Shown one piece after another: positions 27,073-35,325 of a DNA stretch of 64,000 nucleotides. Below the pieces are notes generated by a model that was not told where the DNA came from, did not search any database, and was given only the letters and a program-made list of their open reading frames with translations. Every line of letters begins with the position of its first letter. Within the stretch, counting starts at the first letter, position 1. Both the position numbers and the translations under genes were made by a program. The stretch comes from Acidimicrobiia bacterium. Its GTDB lineage: Bacteria > Actinomycetota > Acidimicrobiia > IMCC26256 > JAOSJM01. The stretch lies in assembly GCA_027494165.1 (NCBI GenBank), contig JAOSJM010000001.1:1-64000 (forward strand), written 5' to 3'.

Positions 27073-27114
27073 CTGGCAAGCGCTCCCTGGCCAGCGCTCC
27101 CTGGCCAGCGCTCC
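27073..27114. repeat. Three tandem 14-bp units (CTGGCCAGCGCTCC)
   Basis: Units at 27073, 27087 and 27101; the second and third are identical and the first differs by one base (A for C). It abuts hairpin repeat copy B and lies between the LLM operon promoter and the end of the M23 gene. Function unknown; possibly a slippage-prone spacer. Confidence 0.85.
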
Positions 27115-27118
27115 CTCG

Positions 27119-27167
27119 TCTCGGGTGTCGCTACCCCCGCTGAGCGACGGTGACGGCACCCGAGACG
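27119..27167. repeat. Hairpin repeat, copy B
   Basis: TCTCGGGTGTC ... CACCCGAGAC with the core CCCCCGCTGAGCGACGGT. It lies 13 bases past the stop of the minus-strand M23 peptidase gene, where it could act as a transcription terminator. The right arm differs slightly from copies C and D (TGACGG in place of AGGGA). Confidence 0.75.
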
Positions 27168-27179
27168 GATCGGGCGGGG

Positions 27180-28607
27180 CTACTGGCGTGGCCGGACCGC
27201 GGTGAGGCCGATGGCCCGGATCCCGAGCGCGGCCGCGTCCCCCTCGAAGCGGGCGTCGCCGAACGGCCACACCGACCCGTCGACGCCCTGGATCCAGTAC
27301 CCGTCCCCGGTGGCCGACGCGACGATGCCGGCGGCGTCGGTCCACTCGCACAGGCCGTGGCCCGGGAGCGAGCCGAAGGGGAGGGCGTCCCCGAAGGCGA
27401 ACACGCCGCCGTCCGCGGCGAGCAGCCAGTAGCCGTCGCCGGTGGGGGTGGGGGCCATGGCGACGATGGGCTGGTTGAGGGCGATGGCCCCGGTCGAGCC
27501 GTGGAAGGTGGCGTCGCCGAAGGAGAAGATGCCGCCGTCGGAGGCGACGAGCCAGTAGCCGTCGCCGGTGGGGGTGGGGGCCATGGCGACGATGGGCTGG
27601 TTGAGGGCGATGGCTCCGGTCGAGCCGTGGAAGGTGGCGTCGCCGAAGGAGAAGATGCCGCCGTCGGAGGCGACGAGCCAGTAGCCCTTGCCGCCGGGGG
27701 TGGGGGCCATGGCGACGATGGGCTGGTTGAGGGCGATGGCCCCGGTCGAGCCGTGGAAGGTGGCGTCGCCGAAGGAGAAGATGCCGCCGTCGGAGGCCAC
27801 GAGCCAGTACCCGTCGCCCGTGGGGGTGGCCGCCATCCCTTCGACCGGTCGGTTGAGCCGCATGCCCCCCGTGGAGCCGTGGAACGCCGCGTCGCCGTAG
27901 GTGAAGATGCCGCCGTCGGATCCCAGCGTCCAGTAGCCGGCTCCCGACGCGGCCGACGGTTCCGGATCGGGGTTCTCAGGGAAGGCGCACCGCCCGCCAG
28001 CGGGGAGCCCCTGGGCCAGACGCAGGCTCGTCCAGGGGTTCACGACGGCGCCGGTCGGGTCGTGCATCTCGAAGTGGAGGTGGGGCGCCGTGCCCTCGGC
28101 GTTCCCGCTGTCGCCCAGGTAGCCGACGTGGTCGCCGGCCTTCACCTCGGCTCCCACCTCGATCCCGGGCGCGAAGCGCCACTCGGGCGGGTTGGCGCCG
28201 TCGTCGGTGCCGGGCGTGTCGTTGTTGAGGTGGATGTAGCTGTACTTCCAGCCGTCGGCGCCCTTGATCACCATCATGTTGCCGGCCGTGTTCCCCGAGT
28301 CCTCCCGGACGTAGGTGACGGTCCCGTCGACGGCGGCGAGCAGGCGCTGGAGCTTGGTGCCCATGATGTCGGTGGCGCCGTGGATCTTCGTGCAGCCGGA
28401 GCGGCAGGAGTGGAAGTCGTCGCCGTAGCTCACCGGGCCCTCGACGGGGAAGTGGATCCGGTGGAACGCGGGCTCGGGCAGCAGGGCCGGCCGGGCGAGG
28501 GCCGCCCGGCCCGGTGCGGCGAGGGCGGCGGGCGACGGCGCGCCGAGCGCCGCGGTCACGGTCGCGGCGAACACGGCGACGAGCGTCGCGAGGCGGCGAG
28601 GGGGCAC
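27180..28607 (-). CDS. Secreted M23-like peptidase with six 42-residue repeats
   Basis: 475 residues from GTG 28607, which has a GAGGAGA site and begins a signal peptide (LATLVAVFAATVTAALGAPS). A LytM/M23-type domain follows: HGATDIMGTKLQRLLAAVDG supplies the first metal ligands and GTAPHLHFEMHDP the HxH. The C-terminal half is six repeats of about 42 residues on the pattern GYWLVASDGGIFSFGDATFH; units two to four are nearly identical in protein and DNA. Such repeats, probably a beta-propeller or solenoid, are abundant in Acidimicrobiia surface proteins. The likely role is peptidoglycan binding or cutting at the cell surface. The ORF-track start at 28745 would add 46 residues without a signal. 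Confidence 0.88.
   Translation of the reverse strand: MPPRRLATLVAVFAATVTAALGAPSPAALAAPGRAALARPALLPEPAFHRIHFPVEGPVSYGDDFHSCRSGCTKIHGATDIMGTKLQRLLAAVDGTVTYVREDSGNTAGNMMVIKGADGWKYSYIHLNNDTPGTDDGANPPEWRFAPGIEVGAEVKAGDHVGYLGDSGNAEGTAPHLHFEMHDPTGAVVNPWTSLRLAQGLPAGGRCAFPENPDPEPSAASGAGYWTLGSDGGIFTYGDAAFHGSTGGMRLNRPVEGMAATPTGDGYWLVASDGGIFSFGDATFHGSTGAIALNQPIVAMAPTPGGKGYWLVASDGGIFSFGDATFHGSTGAIALNQPIVAMAPTPTGDGYWLVASDGGIFSFGDATFHGSTGAIALNQPIVAMAPTPTGDGYWLLAADGGVFAFGDALPFGSLPGHGLCEWTDAAGIVASATGDGYWIQGVDGSVWPFGDARFEGDAAALGIRAIGLTAVRPRQ
27455..27834. repeat. Tandem 126-bp coding repeats in the M23 gene
   Basis: The string CCATGGCGACGATGGGCTGG recurs at 27455, 27581 and 27707 with nearly identical intervening sequence; more diverged units flank them. 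The 126-base period equals 42 codons, so unit number can change without breaking the frame. Confidence 0.9.
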
Positions 28608-28729
28608 GGGTCTCCTCGGGTCGCAGGGTCTCCCGGGGGGTATCGGCGCCGCCGGCCCGGGGGCTTGACCCGACCTCCCGGGTGCCTCCACCCCCGCCGG
28701 GTGGGGCTCGCGACACCCGGGTCGCGCGC

Positions 28730-28735
28730 TATCCT
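28730..28735 (+). promoter_or_regulatory. -10 box TATCCT of the acyl-CoA dehydrogenase promoter
   Basis: TATCCT is a good TANNNT match and directly precedes the inverted repeat at 28738. The start codon at 28822 lies 86 bases downstream, with its own GGAGG site. The overlap with the operator suggests repression by blocking RNA polymerase. Confidence 0.5.
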
Positions 28736-28737
28736 GG

Positions 28738-28753
28738 GTTACCAACCGGTAAC
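28738..28753. promoter_or_regulatory. TetR-type operator GTTACCAACCGGTAAC
   Basis: Perfect six-base arms GTTACC/GGTAAC with a four-base spacer, between the divergent M23 gene and the acyl-CoA dehydrogenase gene and immediately after a -10 box. The TTACC-N4-GGTAA form is typical of TetR regulators of acyl-CoA genes in actinobacteria, by family knowledge. The regulator is not identified. Confidence 0.55.
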
Positions 28754-28821
28754 TTCAAGTCCTCAACTGTCCTCGACAGACGGCGGGAACGCCCGTCCCG
28801 ACCCGTCCGAAGGAGGCCGAG

Positions 28822-29997
28822 ATGGCCGAGTTCTCCCTGGACCTCAACGAGGATCAGCTCCAGATCCAGAAGTGGGTCCACGACTTCGCCGAGAACGTCG
28901 TGCGCCCCGTGGCCCGCGAGTGGGACGAGCGCGAGGAGACCCCCTGGCCCGTCATCGAGGAGGCGGCCAAGGTCGGCCTCTACTCGCTCGACTTCGTCGC
29001 CAACGCCTTCGCCGATCCCACCGGTCTCACCCTCCCCCTCGTGATGGAGGAGATGTGCTGGGGCGACGCGGGGATCGCGCTCTCGATCTTCGGCACCACG
29101 CTCGGGGTCTCGGGGATCGTCGGCAACGGCACCCCCGAGCAGATCGCCGAGTGGTTGCCCCAGTGCTTCGGCACCCCCGACGACATCAAGCTCGCCGCCT
29201 TCGCCGTGAGCGAGCCCGACGCCGGCTCCGACGTGAGCTCGTTGCGGACCCGGGCCGTCTACGACGAGGCCAGGGACGAGTGGGTCCTCAACGGGGTCAA
29301 GACGTGGATCACCAACGGTGGCATCGCCGACGTCCACGTCGTGGTCGCCTCGGTCGAGCCCGAGCTCAAGGCCCGGGGCCACGCGAGCTTCGTGATCCCG
29401 CCCGGCACCCCGGGCCTCGGCATGGGCCAGAAGTTCCAGAAGCACGGCATCCGGGCCAGCCACACCGCCGAGGTGATCCTCGACGACGTGCGGGTCCCGG
29501 GGAGCTGCCTGCTCGGCGGCAAGGAGAAGCTCGACGAGCGCCTCGCGCGGGCCCGCGAGGGCGAGAGCACCAAGACCCAGGCCGCGATGAGCACCTTCGA
29601 GGCCAGCCGGCCGATCGTGGGCGCCCAGGCCCTCGGCATCGCCCGGGCCGCCTACGAGTACGCGCTCGACTACGCCAAGGAGCGCACCCAGTTCGGCCGG
29701 CCGATCATCGAGAACCAGGCCATCGCCTTCAAGCTCGCCGACATGAGGATGGAGATCGACGCCGCCCGTTTGCTCGTGTGGCGGGCGTGCTGGATGGGTC
29801 GCACGGGCAAGACCTTCGAGGCCGGCGAGGGCTCGATGTCGAAGCTCAAGGCCGGCGAGGTCGCGGTCTGGGCCACCGAGCAGGCGATCCAGATCCTCGG
29901 CGGCTACGGCTACACCCGGGACCACCCGGTGGAGCAGTGGCACCGCGACTCGAAGATCTACACGATCTTCGAGGGCACCTCGGAGATCCAGCGCTTG
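28822..29997 (+). CDS. Acyl-CoA dehydrogenase, C-terminus lost at an abnormal junction
   Basis: 392 residues of a normal acyl-CoA dehydrogenase: FAVSEPDAGSDVSSLRTRA (FAD/substrate region), NGVKTWITNGG, YAKERTQFGRPIIENQAIAF, QILGGYGYTRDHPVEQWHRD, and IFEGTSEIQRL with the catalytic glutamate. Family members then end about ten residues later (VIARAISG). Here the frame runs into RRPGDPPNLPG and other non-homologous sequence until 30408. ATG 28822 has a GAAGGAGG site. The enzyme itself is likely functional if the true end exists; the junction is either a deletion or a local assembly error. It probably opens the catabolic gene set to 34.7 kb. Confidence 0.88.
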
Positions 29998-30706
29998 CGG
30001 CGGCCGGGCGACCCACCGAACCTCCCGGGCTGCCGGCGTCCCGCAAGCCGACGTACGACCTCGTCGGCCTCCTGCGCGACGCCGGCGCCGTGCTCGCCCG
30101 GGCCGACGACGTCGTCGCGGTGTGGGGCGCCACCGCGCCGACCCGGCCGAGCGCGAGGCGGTGATGGCCGTGGTCGCCCGGGCCAACGAGTGCCGGTGGT
30201 GCAGCTTCGTCCATCGCACCTGGGCTCGCGAGGTCGGGCTCGACGCCCGCGAGCTCGAGGCCGCCGTCGGGCTGCGCTGGGAGGACCTCGACCAGACCCG
30301 GCGGACCCGCCTGGCCTGGAGCTGGGCCCGGAGCGTGTCGGCCTTCGGGGCCGTGCCGACCTCGGTGGAGCGGGCGGCCCGGGCCGAGCTCGATGCTCGG
30401 GAGCGTGACGACCTCGATCTCGTCGCGCGGGTGATGACGATCGCCAACCGGGCGGGCAACAGCCTCGACACGATCCTCGCCCGCCTCGCTCGCCGTCCCT
30501 CCGGTCGGAGGCTCACTGCGGGTGAGGCCGTCGCCGGGGTCGCGTTCGCCGCCAGCGTCGTGCCCGCGCTGGGTACGTTCTCGGTGCTCTGGCGACGCGC
30601 CCCGTGGTCGATCGCCCGGGACTTCGTCGCGTTCTCGAGCGCCTTCGCCGCCGAGGTCGCGGGCGAGGCCGGCCCGGCACCGGTGCCGCCTCCGGCCCGG
30701 CGCTGA
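29998..30706 (+). CDS. AhpD/CMD-like protein, start unclear, frame broken near 30147
   Basis: The downstream frame reads AEREAVMAVVARANECRWCSFVHRTWAREVGLD, which carries the CxxC of the carboxymuconolactone decarboxylase/alkylhydroperoxidase AhpD fold (CRWC), and continues as helices to 30706. Its N-terminal part (LPASRKPTYDLVGLLRDAGAVLARADDVVAVWGAT) lies in another frame; one extra G near 30147 joins them. No proper start or ribosome site exists because the sequence runs directly out of the acyl-CoA dehydrogenase end. About 230 residues. Function unknown; the fold acts in peroxide reduction or decarboxylation. Confidence 0.6.
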
Positions 30707-30736
30707 GCGAGGGGCTCGGAGGAGGCGGCTGCCCGG

Positions 30737-31801
30737 TCAGGGGTGGTCCCCTCCGGCCTCGTCCCGGTCGACGACGGCGTCGACGAGGCCCCAGCGGAGG
30801 GCGGTCGGTGCCGGGATGGTGTCGCCGGCGAGGGCGAGGTACGCGGTCCGGTGGCGCCCGATGCGGGCCGGGATGCTCGCCGTGCCGCCCGCGCCCGGGA
30901 TGAGCCCCATCGCCACCTCGGGGAGACGGAACGTGGCGTCGGGGGTGGCGAGCACCCGGGCGCAGAAGGCGGGAAGCTCGATCCCCGCGCCCACGCAGCT
31001 CCCGTGCACGACCGCGCCGGCCCGGTCGCCGAGCGCGTGGAGCAGGAGACCGGGGGCGCGGCTCGTGCGGATCCCGTGGGCCGTCACGGGGTCGCGGGTG
31101 GTCCCGAACTGCGACAGGTCGCCCCCGCTGCAGAACGACGGGCCGGTGGAGCGCAGCAGGACGAGCGGGGGCTCGGGGAGCGAGACGAGGGCTCGCAGTA
31201 CGCCGACGAGCGCGTCGCGGGTCGCCGCGTCGTACGCGTGGTGGACGTCCGGCCGGTTCAGCGTGATCGTCACGGTGGTGCCGTCGTCGGAGACGAGGAC
31301 GGGCTGGTCGGCGGGGCGGTGCTCGCGTGGGGGCTGGGCCTGCACCCACGCCGCGAACTCGGGGCCGGCGAGGAGCATGGAGTACGCGAAGGACTCGGCG
31401 GCGACCGCCTCCTCGACGTCGAGCCGCGACCCGAGCCGGAGGACCTCCACGAGGGTGGTCGCCGCCTGTGGTGTCGTCGCGCACGCTGCCGCGATGCGCC
31501 CGACCGTGCCGGCCGGGTCGTCGGTGCGGACCCACCCCGGTGGCTCGGTGTCCCCGCCGGTGAGCAGGACGTCGAAGGCCTCGGGGGCCGGTGCGTCGGC
31601 GGCGACGTGCTCGGCCCAGCCGAGGAACACCCGGGGGGTGGTGGGCCGGACGGCCGGGAGTCGGTCCCAACCTTCACCGTCGCCGAGGTGGACCATGACG
31701 AGCGGCGACGCGTGCTCCGTCACCGGGCGCTCGAGCGCTTCGGGGTCCGCGCGGAGCTCCCGGAGCTGCGCGACCGACAGGGTCTCGGAGCCGTGATCCA
31801 C
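30737..31801 (-). CDS. Enoyl-CoA hydratase/isomerase with N-terminal extension
   Basis: About 354 residues from GTG 31801. The crotonase core occupies roughly residues 150-350: VTITLNRPDVHHAYDAATRD, FCSGGDLSQFG (oxyanion region), GDRAGAVVHGSCVGAGIELPAFC and LPEVAMGLIPGAGGTASI with the glutamate of the hydratase site. The first 130 residues are not part of the crotonase fold and are not recognised. The gene is divergent from the CoA-transferase at 31848, so the two may be co-regulated. Role: addition of water to an enoyl-CoA or isomerisation. Confidence 0.85.
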   Translation of the reverse strand: MDHGSETLSVAQLRELRADPEALERPVTEHASPLVMVHLGDGEGWDRLPAVRPTTPRVFLGWAEHVAADAPAPEAFDVLLTGGDTEPPGWVRTDDPAGTVGRIAAACATTPQAATTLVEVLRLGSRLDVEEAVAAESFAYSMLLAGPEFAAWVQAQPPREHRPADQPVLVSDDGTTVTITLNRPDVHHAYDAATRDALVGVLRALVSLPEPPLVLLRSTGPSFCSGGDLSQFGTTRDPVTAHGIRTSRAPGLLLHALGDRAGAVVHGSCVGAGIELPAFCARVLATPDATFRLPEVAMGLIPGAGGTASIPARIGRHRTAYLALAGDTIPAPTALRWGLVDAVVDRDEAGGDHP

Positions 31802-31847
31802 GGGGTTCCTCGCCGGATTGTGCAACGGACCGACCTCAGTGCACGCT

Positions 31848-33320
31848 GTGACCGTGGCACGACCGCTGGCCGGGTGGACGCTGTCGGCGGCCGGGGACGG
31901 GACGGCCCAAGCGTACGCCGCGCGGCTGCTCGAGGAGCTCGGCGCCCGGGTCGTGACCGATCGCGACGCCCCCGACGTCCGCGGAGCGCTCGCGCCCGGG
32001 GAGCGCGGCGGAGCGCAGACCGCCTCCGACCACGAGATGTGGGCCGCGAGCGGGGCGATGGCGCTCACCGGCGAGGAGGACGGCGCGCCACGCTCGCCGG
32101 GCTGGCCGGTCGCCTCGGCCATGGCCGGCGCGGCGAGCGTGCTGGAGCTGCTCACCGGGTTCCTCGGTGAGTGTGTCCGGGTCGACGGGCCCGCGCTGCT
32201 CGGGGAGCGTGCCGCCCACTCGGGCCTGGGCCGCCGGGGTGCCGTGTCGCCGGGCGGGTCGTGCCGGCTCGTGCGGTGCTCCGACGGGTGGGTCGCCGTC
32301 AACATGGCCCGTCCCGACGACGAGGCGATGGTGCCCGCCTGGCTGGGCTGCCCCGTCGAGGGGGACACCGGAGCGGTCCTGGCCCGAGCCGTCGCCGGGC
32401 GCGAGGCGCACGCGCTCGAGGAGCGAGCGGCGATGCTCGGCCTCCCGGTGGCCCGGCTGGGTTCGCCCGAGGACGTGGCCCGCGACGACCAGGGTCGCGC
32501 CCGGGGGCAGCCGTGGCCGGTGGCCCCGCTCCGGTTCGAGGGCGGAGGAACCGGCGGGGGTCCCGCCCGGCCGGCTCGTCCCCTCGTCGTCGACCTCTCG
32601 TCGCTGTGGGCCGGGCCGCTCTGCGCGAACCTGCTCGGGGCGGCCGGCGCCCGCGTCGTGAAGGTCGAGAGCACGGACCGGCCGGACGGCGCCCGTCGCG
32701 GGCCGCCCTCGTTCTTCGACCTGCTCCACGCCGGGCACGATTCGGTGGCGCTCCCCTTCGACACCGACGACGGCCGGCGGGTGCTGCGGGCGCTGCTCGG
32801 CCGGGCCGACGTGGTGATCGAGTCGTCGCGGCCGCGCGCGATGGAGCAGCTCGGGATCGACCCCCGCGAGCTGGCGGCCACCGGGGTGACCTGGGTGAGC
32901 ATCACCGCCTTCGGGCGGACCGGGCCCTGGTCGAACCGGGTCGGCTTCGGCGACGACGTGGCGGTCGCCGCCGGTCTCGTCGCCGGGCCGGCCGACGCCC
33001 CGTTGTTCTGCGGCGACGCCGTCGCCGATCCGATCGCGGGTCTCCACGCCGCGGTGGGCGCCGTCGCGTCGCGACTGGGCGGTGGCGGGCACGTCGTCGA
33101 CGTCTCGATGCGCGAAGCGGTGGCGTCGGCGCTCGCCCCCGGACGCTCTCCCGAGCTCGTCGCCAGACGCGACCGCGAGGGATGGGTGCTGGACGTCGCC
33201 GGGCGGCCGGTCCCGGTCGCGCCGCCCCGCTCGCGCCCGGCCTCGGGCCGGGCGCGCCCGCTCGGGTCCGACAACGACCGCGTGGTGCGCGAGCTCACCG
33301 GGACCGACCCGTGGCGCTGA
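31848..33320 (+). CDS. CaiB/BaiF-type (family III) CoA-transferase, two-lobed
   Basis: 490 residues. The second half is a standard family III N-terminal region: LVVDLSSLWAGPLCANLLGAAGARVVKVES, FDLLHAGHDSVALPFDT and GVTWVSITAFGRTGPW. The first half is a diverged copy (LSAAGDGTAQAYAARLLEELGARVV and MARPDDEAMVPAWLG), so the protein looks like a rearranged or fused double unit. The active aspartate position is not obvious by eye. GTG 31848 is chosen; other starts lie close by. It overlaps the amidohydrolase by ten bases and is probably co-translated. By family, it moves CoA between carboxylic acids. Confidence 0.82.
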   Translation: MTVARPLAGWTLSAAGDGTAQAYAARLLEELGARVVTDRDAPDVRGALAPGERGGAQTASDHEMWAASGAMALTGEEDGAPRSPGWPVASAMAGAASVLELLTGFLGECVRVDGPALLGERAAHSGLGRRGAVSPGGSCRLVRCSDGWVAVNMARPDDEAMVPAWLGCPVEGDTGAVLARAVAGREAHALEERAAMLGLPVARLGSPEDVARDDQGRARGQPWPVAPLRFEGGGTGGGPARPARPLVVDLSSLWAGPLCANLLGAAGARVVKVESTDRPDGARRGPPSFFDLLHAGHDSVALPFDTDDGRRVLRALLGRADVVIESSRPRAMEQLGIDPRELAATGVTWVSITAFGRTGPWSNRVGFGDDVAVAAGLVAGPADAPLFCGDAVADPIAGLHAAVGAVASRLGGGGHVVDVSMREAVASALAPGRSPELVARRDREGWVLDVAGRPVPVAPPRSRPASGRARPLGSDNDRVVRELTGTDPWR

Positions 33321-34708
33321 TCCTGCGCGATGTCGAGGTCGCCGGAGAGGTCGTCGACGTCACGGTCAGCCAGGGGCTCGTGCGGGAGGTCCGGCCCGGG
33401 CTCAGCCCTTCGGGCGGCGACGACCTCGTCGACGGGCAGGGTGGCGCGCTGCTCCCCGGTCTCCACGACCATCACCTCCACCTGCTGGCCCTGGCGGCCG
33501 CCCAGTCGTCGGTCCGCTGCGGGCCGCCGGAGGTGGCCACCCCCGACGAGCTGGCGACGGCGTTGCGCGCCGCGGTCCGTGATCCCGTCCCCGGGGGGTG
33601 GGTGCGGGGGGTCGGCTACCACGAGAGCGTGGCCGGGTTGCCCGACCGTGACGTGCTCGACGCGTACGTGGCGGCGGTACCCCTGAGAGTCCAGGACCGG
33701 ACCGGCCGGCTGTGGGTGCTCAACAGCGCGGCGATCGAGCGCCTCGGCCTCGAGTCCGCAGACGACGCGTGTATCGAGCGGGACGCGAGCGGGCGGGTGA
33801 CCGGGAGGATCTGGCGGGGCGACGACCTCCTGCGGGAGCGGCTCGGATCCCCACCTCCGGACCTGTCGGTGGTCGGCTCACGGCTCGCCTGCTGGGGCGT
33901 GACGGGCGTCACCGACGCGACCGCCACCAACGACGGGACGAGCGTCGGTCTCCTCGCCGGGGCCCAGCGCACGGGGGCCCTGCCCCAGCGGGTGCGGGTC
34001 ATGGGTCCGCACGGGCTCCGGTTCGACGCCGGCGATCGGCTGGTCCCGGGTGAGGTCAAGGTCCTGCTCGACGAGGACCGCCTGCCCTCGGTCGAGGAGC
34101 TCGGCGCCGTCGTGCGGTCGGCCCACGGGTCGGGCCGTCGCGTCGCCGTCCACTGCGTGACGGCCGCGCAGCTCTTCCTCGCCGTGCAGGCCTTCGAGGA
34201 GGCCGGGGCCCGAGCCGACCGGATCGAGCACGCCAGCGTCGTCCCGGGTGCCGCGGTCGGCGATCTCCGGAGGCTCGGGTTGCGGGTCGTGACCCAGCCC
34301 GGCTTCGTCGCCGAACGTGGCGACCGTTACCGCCGTGACGTCGACGAGCACGACCGGGGCGACCTCTACCCCCTCCGTCGTCTGCTCGCCGCGGGAGTCG
34401 GCGTCGGCGGCTCGACCGACGCCCCGTTCACATCGCCCGATCCGTGGGCGGCCATGCGTGCCGCCGTCGACCGGCGGTGCCGCGACGGCGCGGTGCTGCT
34501 GCCCGGCGAGCGCCTGGCCCCCGCCGAGGCTCTCGGGCTGTTCCTCCGCCATCCCGACGACGTCGGCCGGATCCGACGGGTGGAACCCGGAGCTCCCGCG
34601 GACCTCGTGCTGCTCGGGGCGCCGCTGGGCGTCGTGCTCGAACGTCTCGTCGCGAGCGACGTGGTCCTGACGATGGTCGGGGGCGAGGTGATCCACGACG
34701 CCCGCTGA
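33311..34708 (+). CDS. Amidohydrolase family protein (YtcJ-like)
   Basis: 465 residues. LLPGLHDHHLHLLALAAA gives the HxH metal motif near residue 55. IERDASGRVTGRIWRG, VKVLLDEDRLPSVEEL, VAVHCVTAAQLFLAV, RIEHASVV (metal histidine) and GVGGSTDAPFTSPDPW follow in the order of exoenzyme-type amidohydrolases. GTG 33311 overlaps the CoA-transferase stop. The cytoplasmic enzyme hydrolyses an amide or cyclic imide; the substrate is unknown but should belong to the same pathway as the CoA-transferase. Confidence 0.88.
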   Translation: MALILRDVEVAGEVVDVTVSQGLVREVRPGLSPSGGDDLVDGQGGALLPGLHDHHLHLLALAAAQSSVRCGPPEVATPDELATALRAAVRDPVPGGWVRGVGYHESVAGLPDRDVLDAYVAAVPLRVQDRTGRLWVLNSAAIERLGLESADDACIERDASGRVTGRIWRGDDLLRERLGSPPPDLSVVGSRLACWGVTGVTDATATNDGTSVGLLAGAQRTGALPQRVRVMGPHGLRFDAGDRLVPGEVKVLLDEDRLPSVEELGAVVRSAHGSGRRVAVHCVTAAQLFLAVQAFEEAGARADRIEHASVVPGAAVGDLRRLGLRVVTQPGFVAERGDRYRRDVDEHDRGDLYPLRRLLAAGVGVGGSTDAPFTSPDPWAAMRAAVDRRCRDGAVLLPGERLAPAEALGLFLRHPDDVGRIRRVEPGAPADLVLLGAPLGVVLERLVASDVVLTMVGGEVIHDAR

Positions 34709-34733
34709 ACGGGCCGGCGGCGGCGGTGGGTCC

Positions 34734-34769
34734 CTGAGCCGGTGGAGCCGGCGTGGCCGGCGGGCTCAG
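34734..34769. terminator. Candidate bidirectional terminator hairpin
   Basis: CTGAGCC at 34734 and GGCTCAG at 34763 form a seven-base outer stem, with inner GC-rich pairing between GGAGCCGGC and GCCGGCGGGCTC. It lies between convergent genes ending at 34708 (plus) and 34766 (minus) and includes the stop codon of the minus gene. No U-tract, as is common at this GC content. Confidence 0.4.
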
Positions 34770-35227
34770 GACCTCGGGGTCACGACGAGGACGGTGCCCT
34801 GGGCGGCCGAGGCGAGGCGACCGTCGTTCGTCACCTCGACCCGCACCACCGCCGTGCGGCGGGTGAGCGACAGCACCGTGGCCTCGGCTCGCAGCGCCCC
34901 CTCGCGGACGGGGGCGAGGTAGTTGACCTTGAACTCCGTGGTGGCCGCCCAGGCGCCCTGCTCGATGAGCGGGTAGAGGACGCAGCCGAGGACGTGGTCG
35001 GTGACGGCCGCGAGGACCCCGCCGTGGAGGTTGCCGAACGGGGTCAGGAGCTCGTCGCGCACCGCCGCCTCGGCCACGAGCCGGCCCGGGGTGATGGCGG
35101 TGATGCGCAGGCCGAGGAAGCCGACGAGCCCGCCGGTCTCCGCACCGTGCGCGGCCACGAGGCCGTCGGCGGTCTGCTGGTCGAAGCGCTCGAAGGCCGG
35201 GACCGGCGCGCCGTCCGTCGACGTCAT
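34766..35227 (-). CDS. PaaI-family hotdog thioesterase
   Basis: 153 residues. The hotdog motif is clear: LTPFGNLHGGVLAAVTDHVLGC with the HGG and the acidic catalytic residue, then KVNYLAPVREGALRAEATVLSLTRRTAVVRVEV. Family members hydrolyse aryl- or acyl-CoA to the free acid. ATG 35227 starts MTSTDGAPVPAF. It stands alone, divergent from the P450 at 35393 across a 165-base promoter region that contains a TetR-type operator. Confidence 0.9.
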   Translation of the reverse strand: MTSTDGAPVPAFERFDQQTADGLVAAHGAETGGLVGFLGLRITAITPGRLVAEAAVRDELLTPFGNLHGGVLAAVTDHVLGCVLYPLIEQGAWAATTEFKVNYLAPVREGALRAEATVLSLTRRTAVVRVEVTNDGRLASAAQGTVLVVTPRS

Positions 35228-35319
35228 GGCTGCCCTCCTCGCCGGCTGGTCCCGGCCAGCCTGCCACGCGTCGCAGCGACCGCTCCGCCCCGTGCCGTGC
35301 GCCGCGCACCGGCGGGGCG

Positions 35320-35325
35320 TAGGCT
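35320..35325 (+). promoter_or_regulatory. -10 box TAGGCT of the second P450 promoter
   Basis: TAGGCT fits TANNNT and overlaps the left end of the inverted repeat at 35324. The ATG at 35393 is 67 bases downstream. Confidence 0.45.

Noticed and set aside
27455-27834. CRISPR-like periodic repeats
   Set aside because: The 126-base period is coding, equals 42 codons, and lacks unique spacers.
28676-28723. Fifth hairpin repeat copy
   Set aside because: Arms CCCGGGTGC/GACACCCGGG are similar, but the GCTGAGCGACGG core is absent; at most a degenerate relative.
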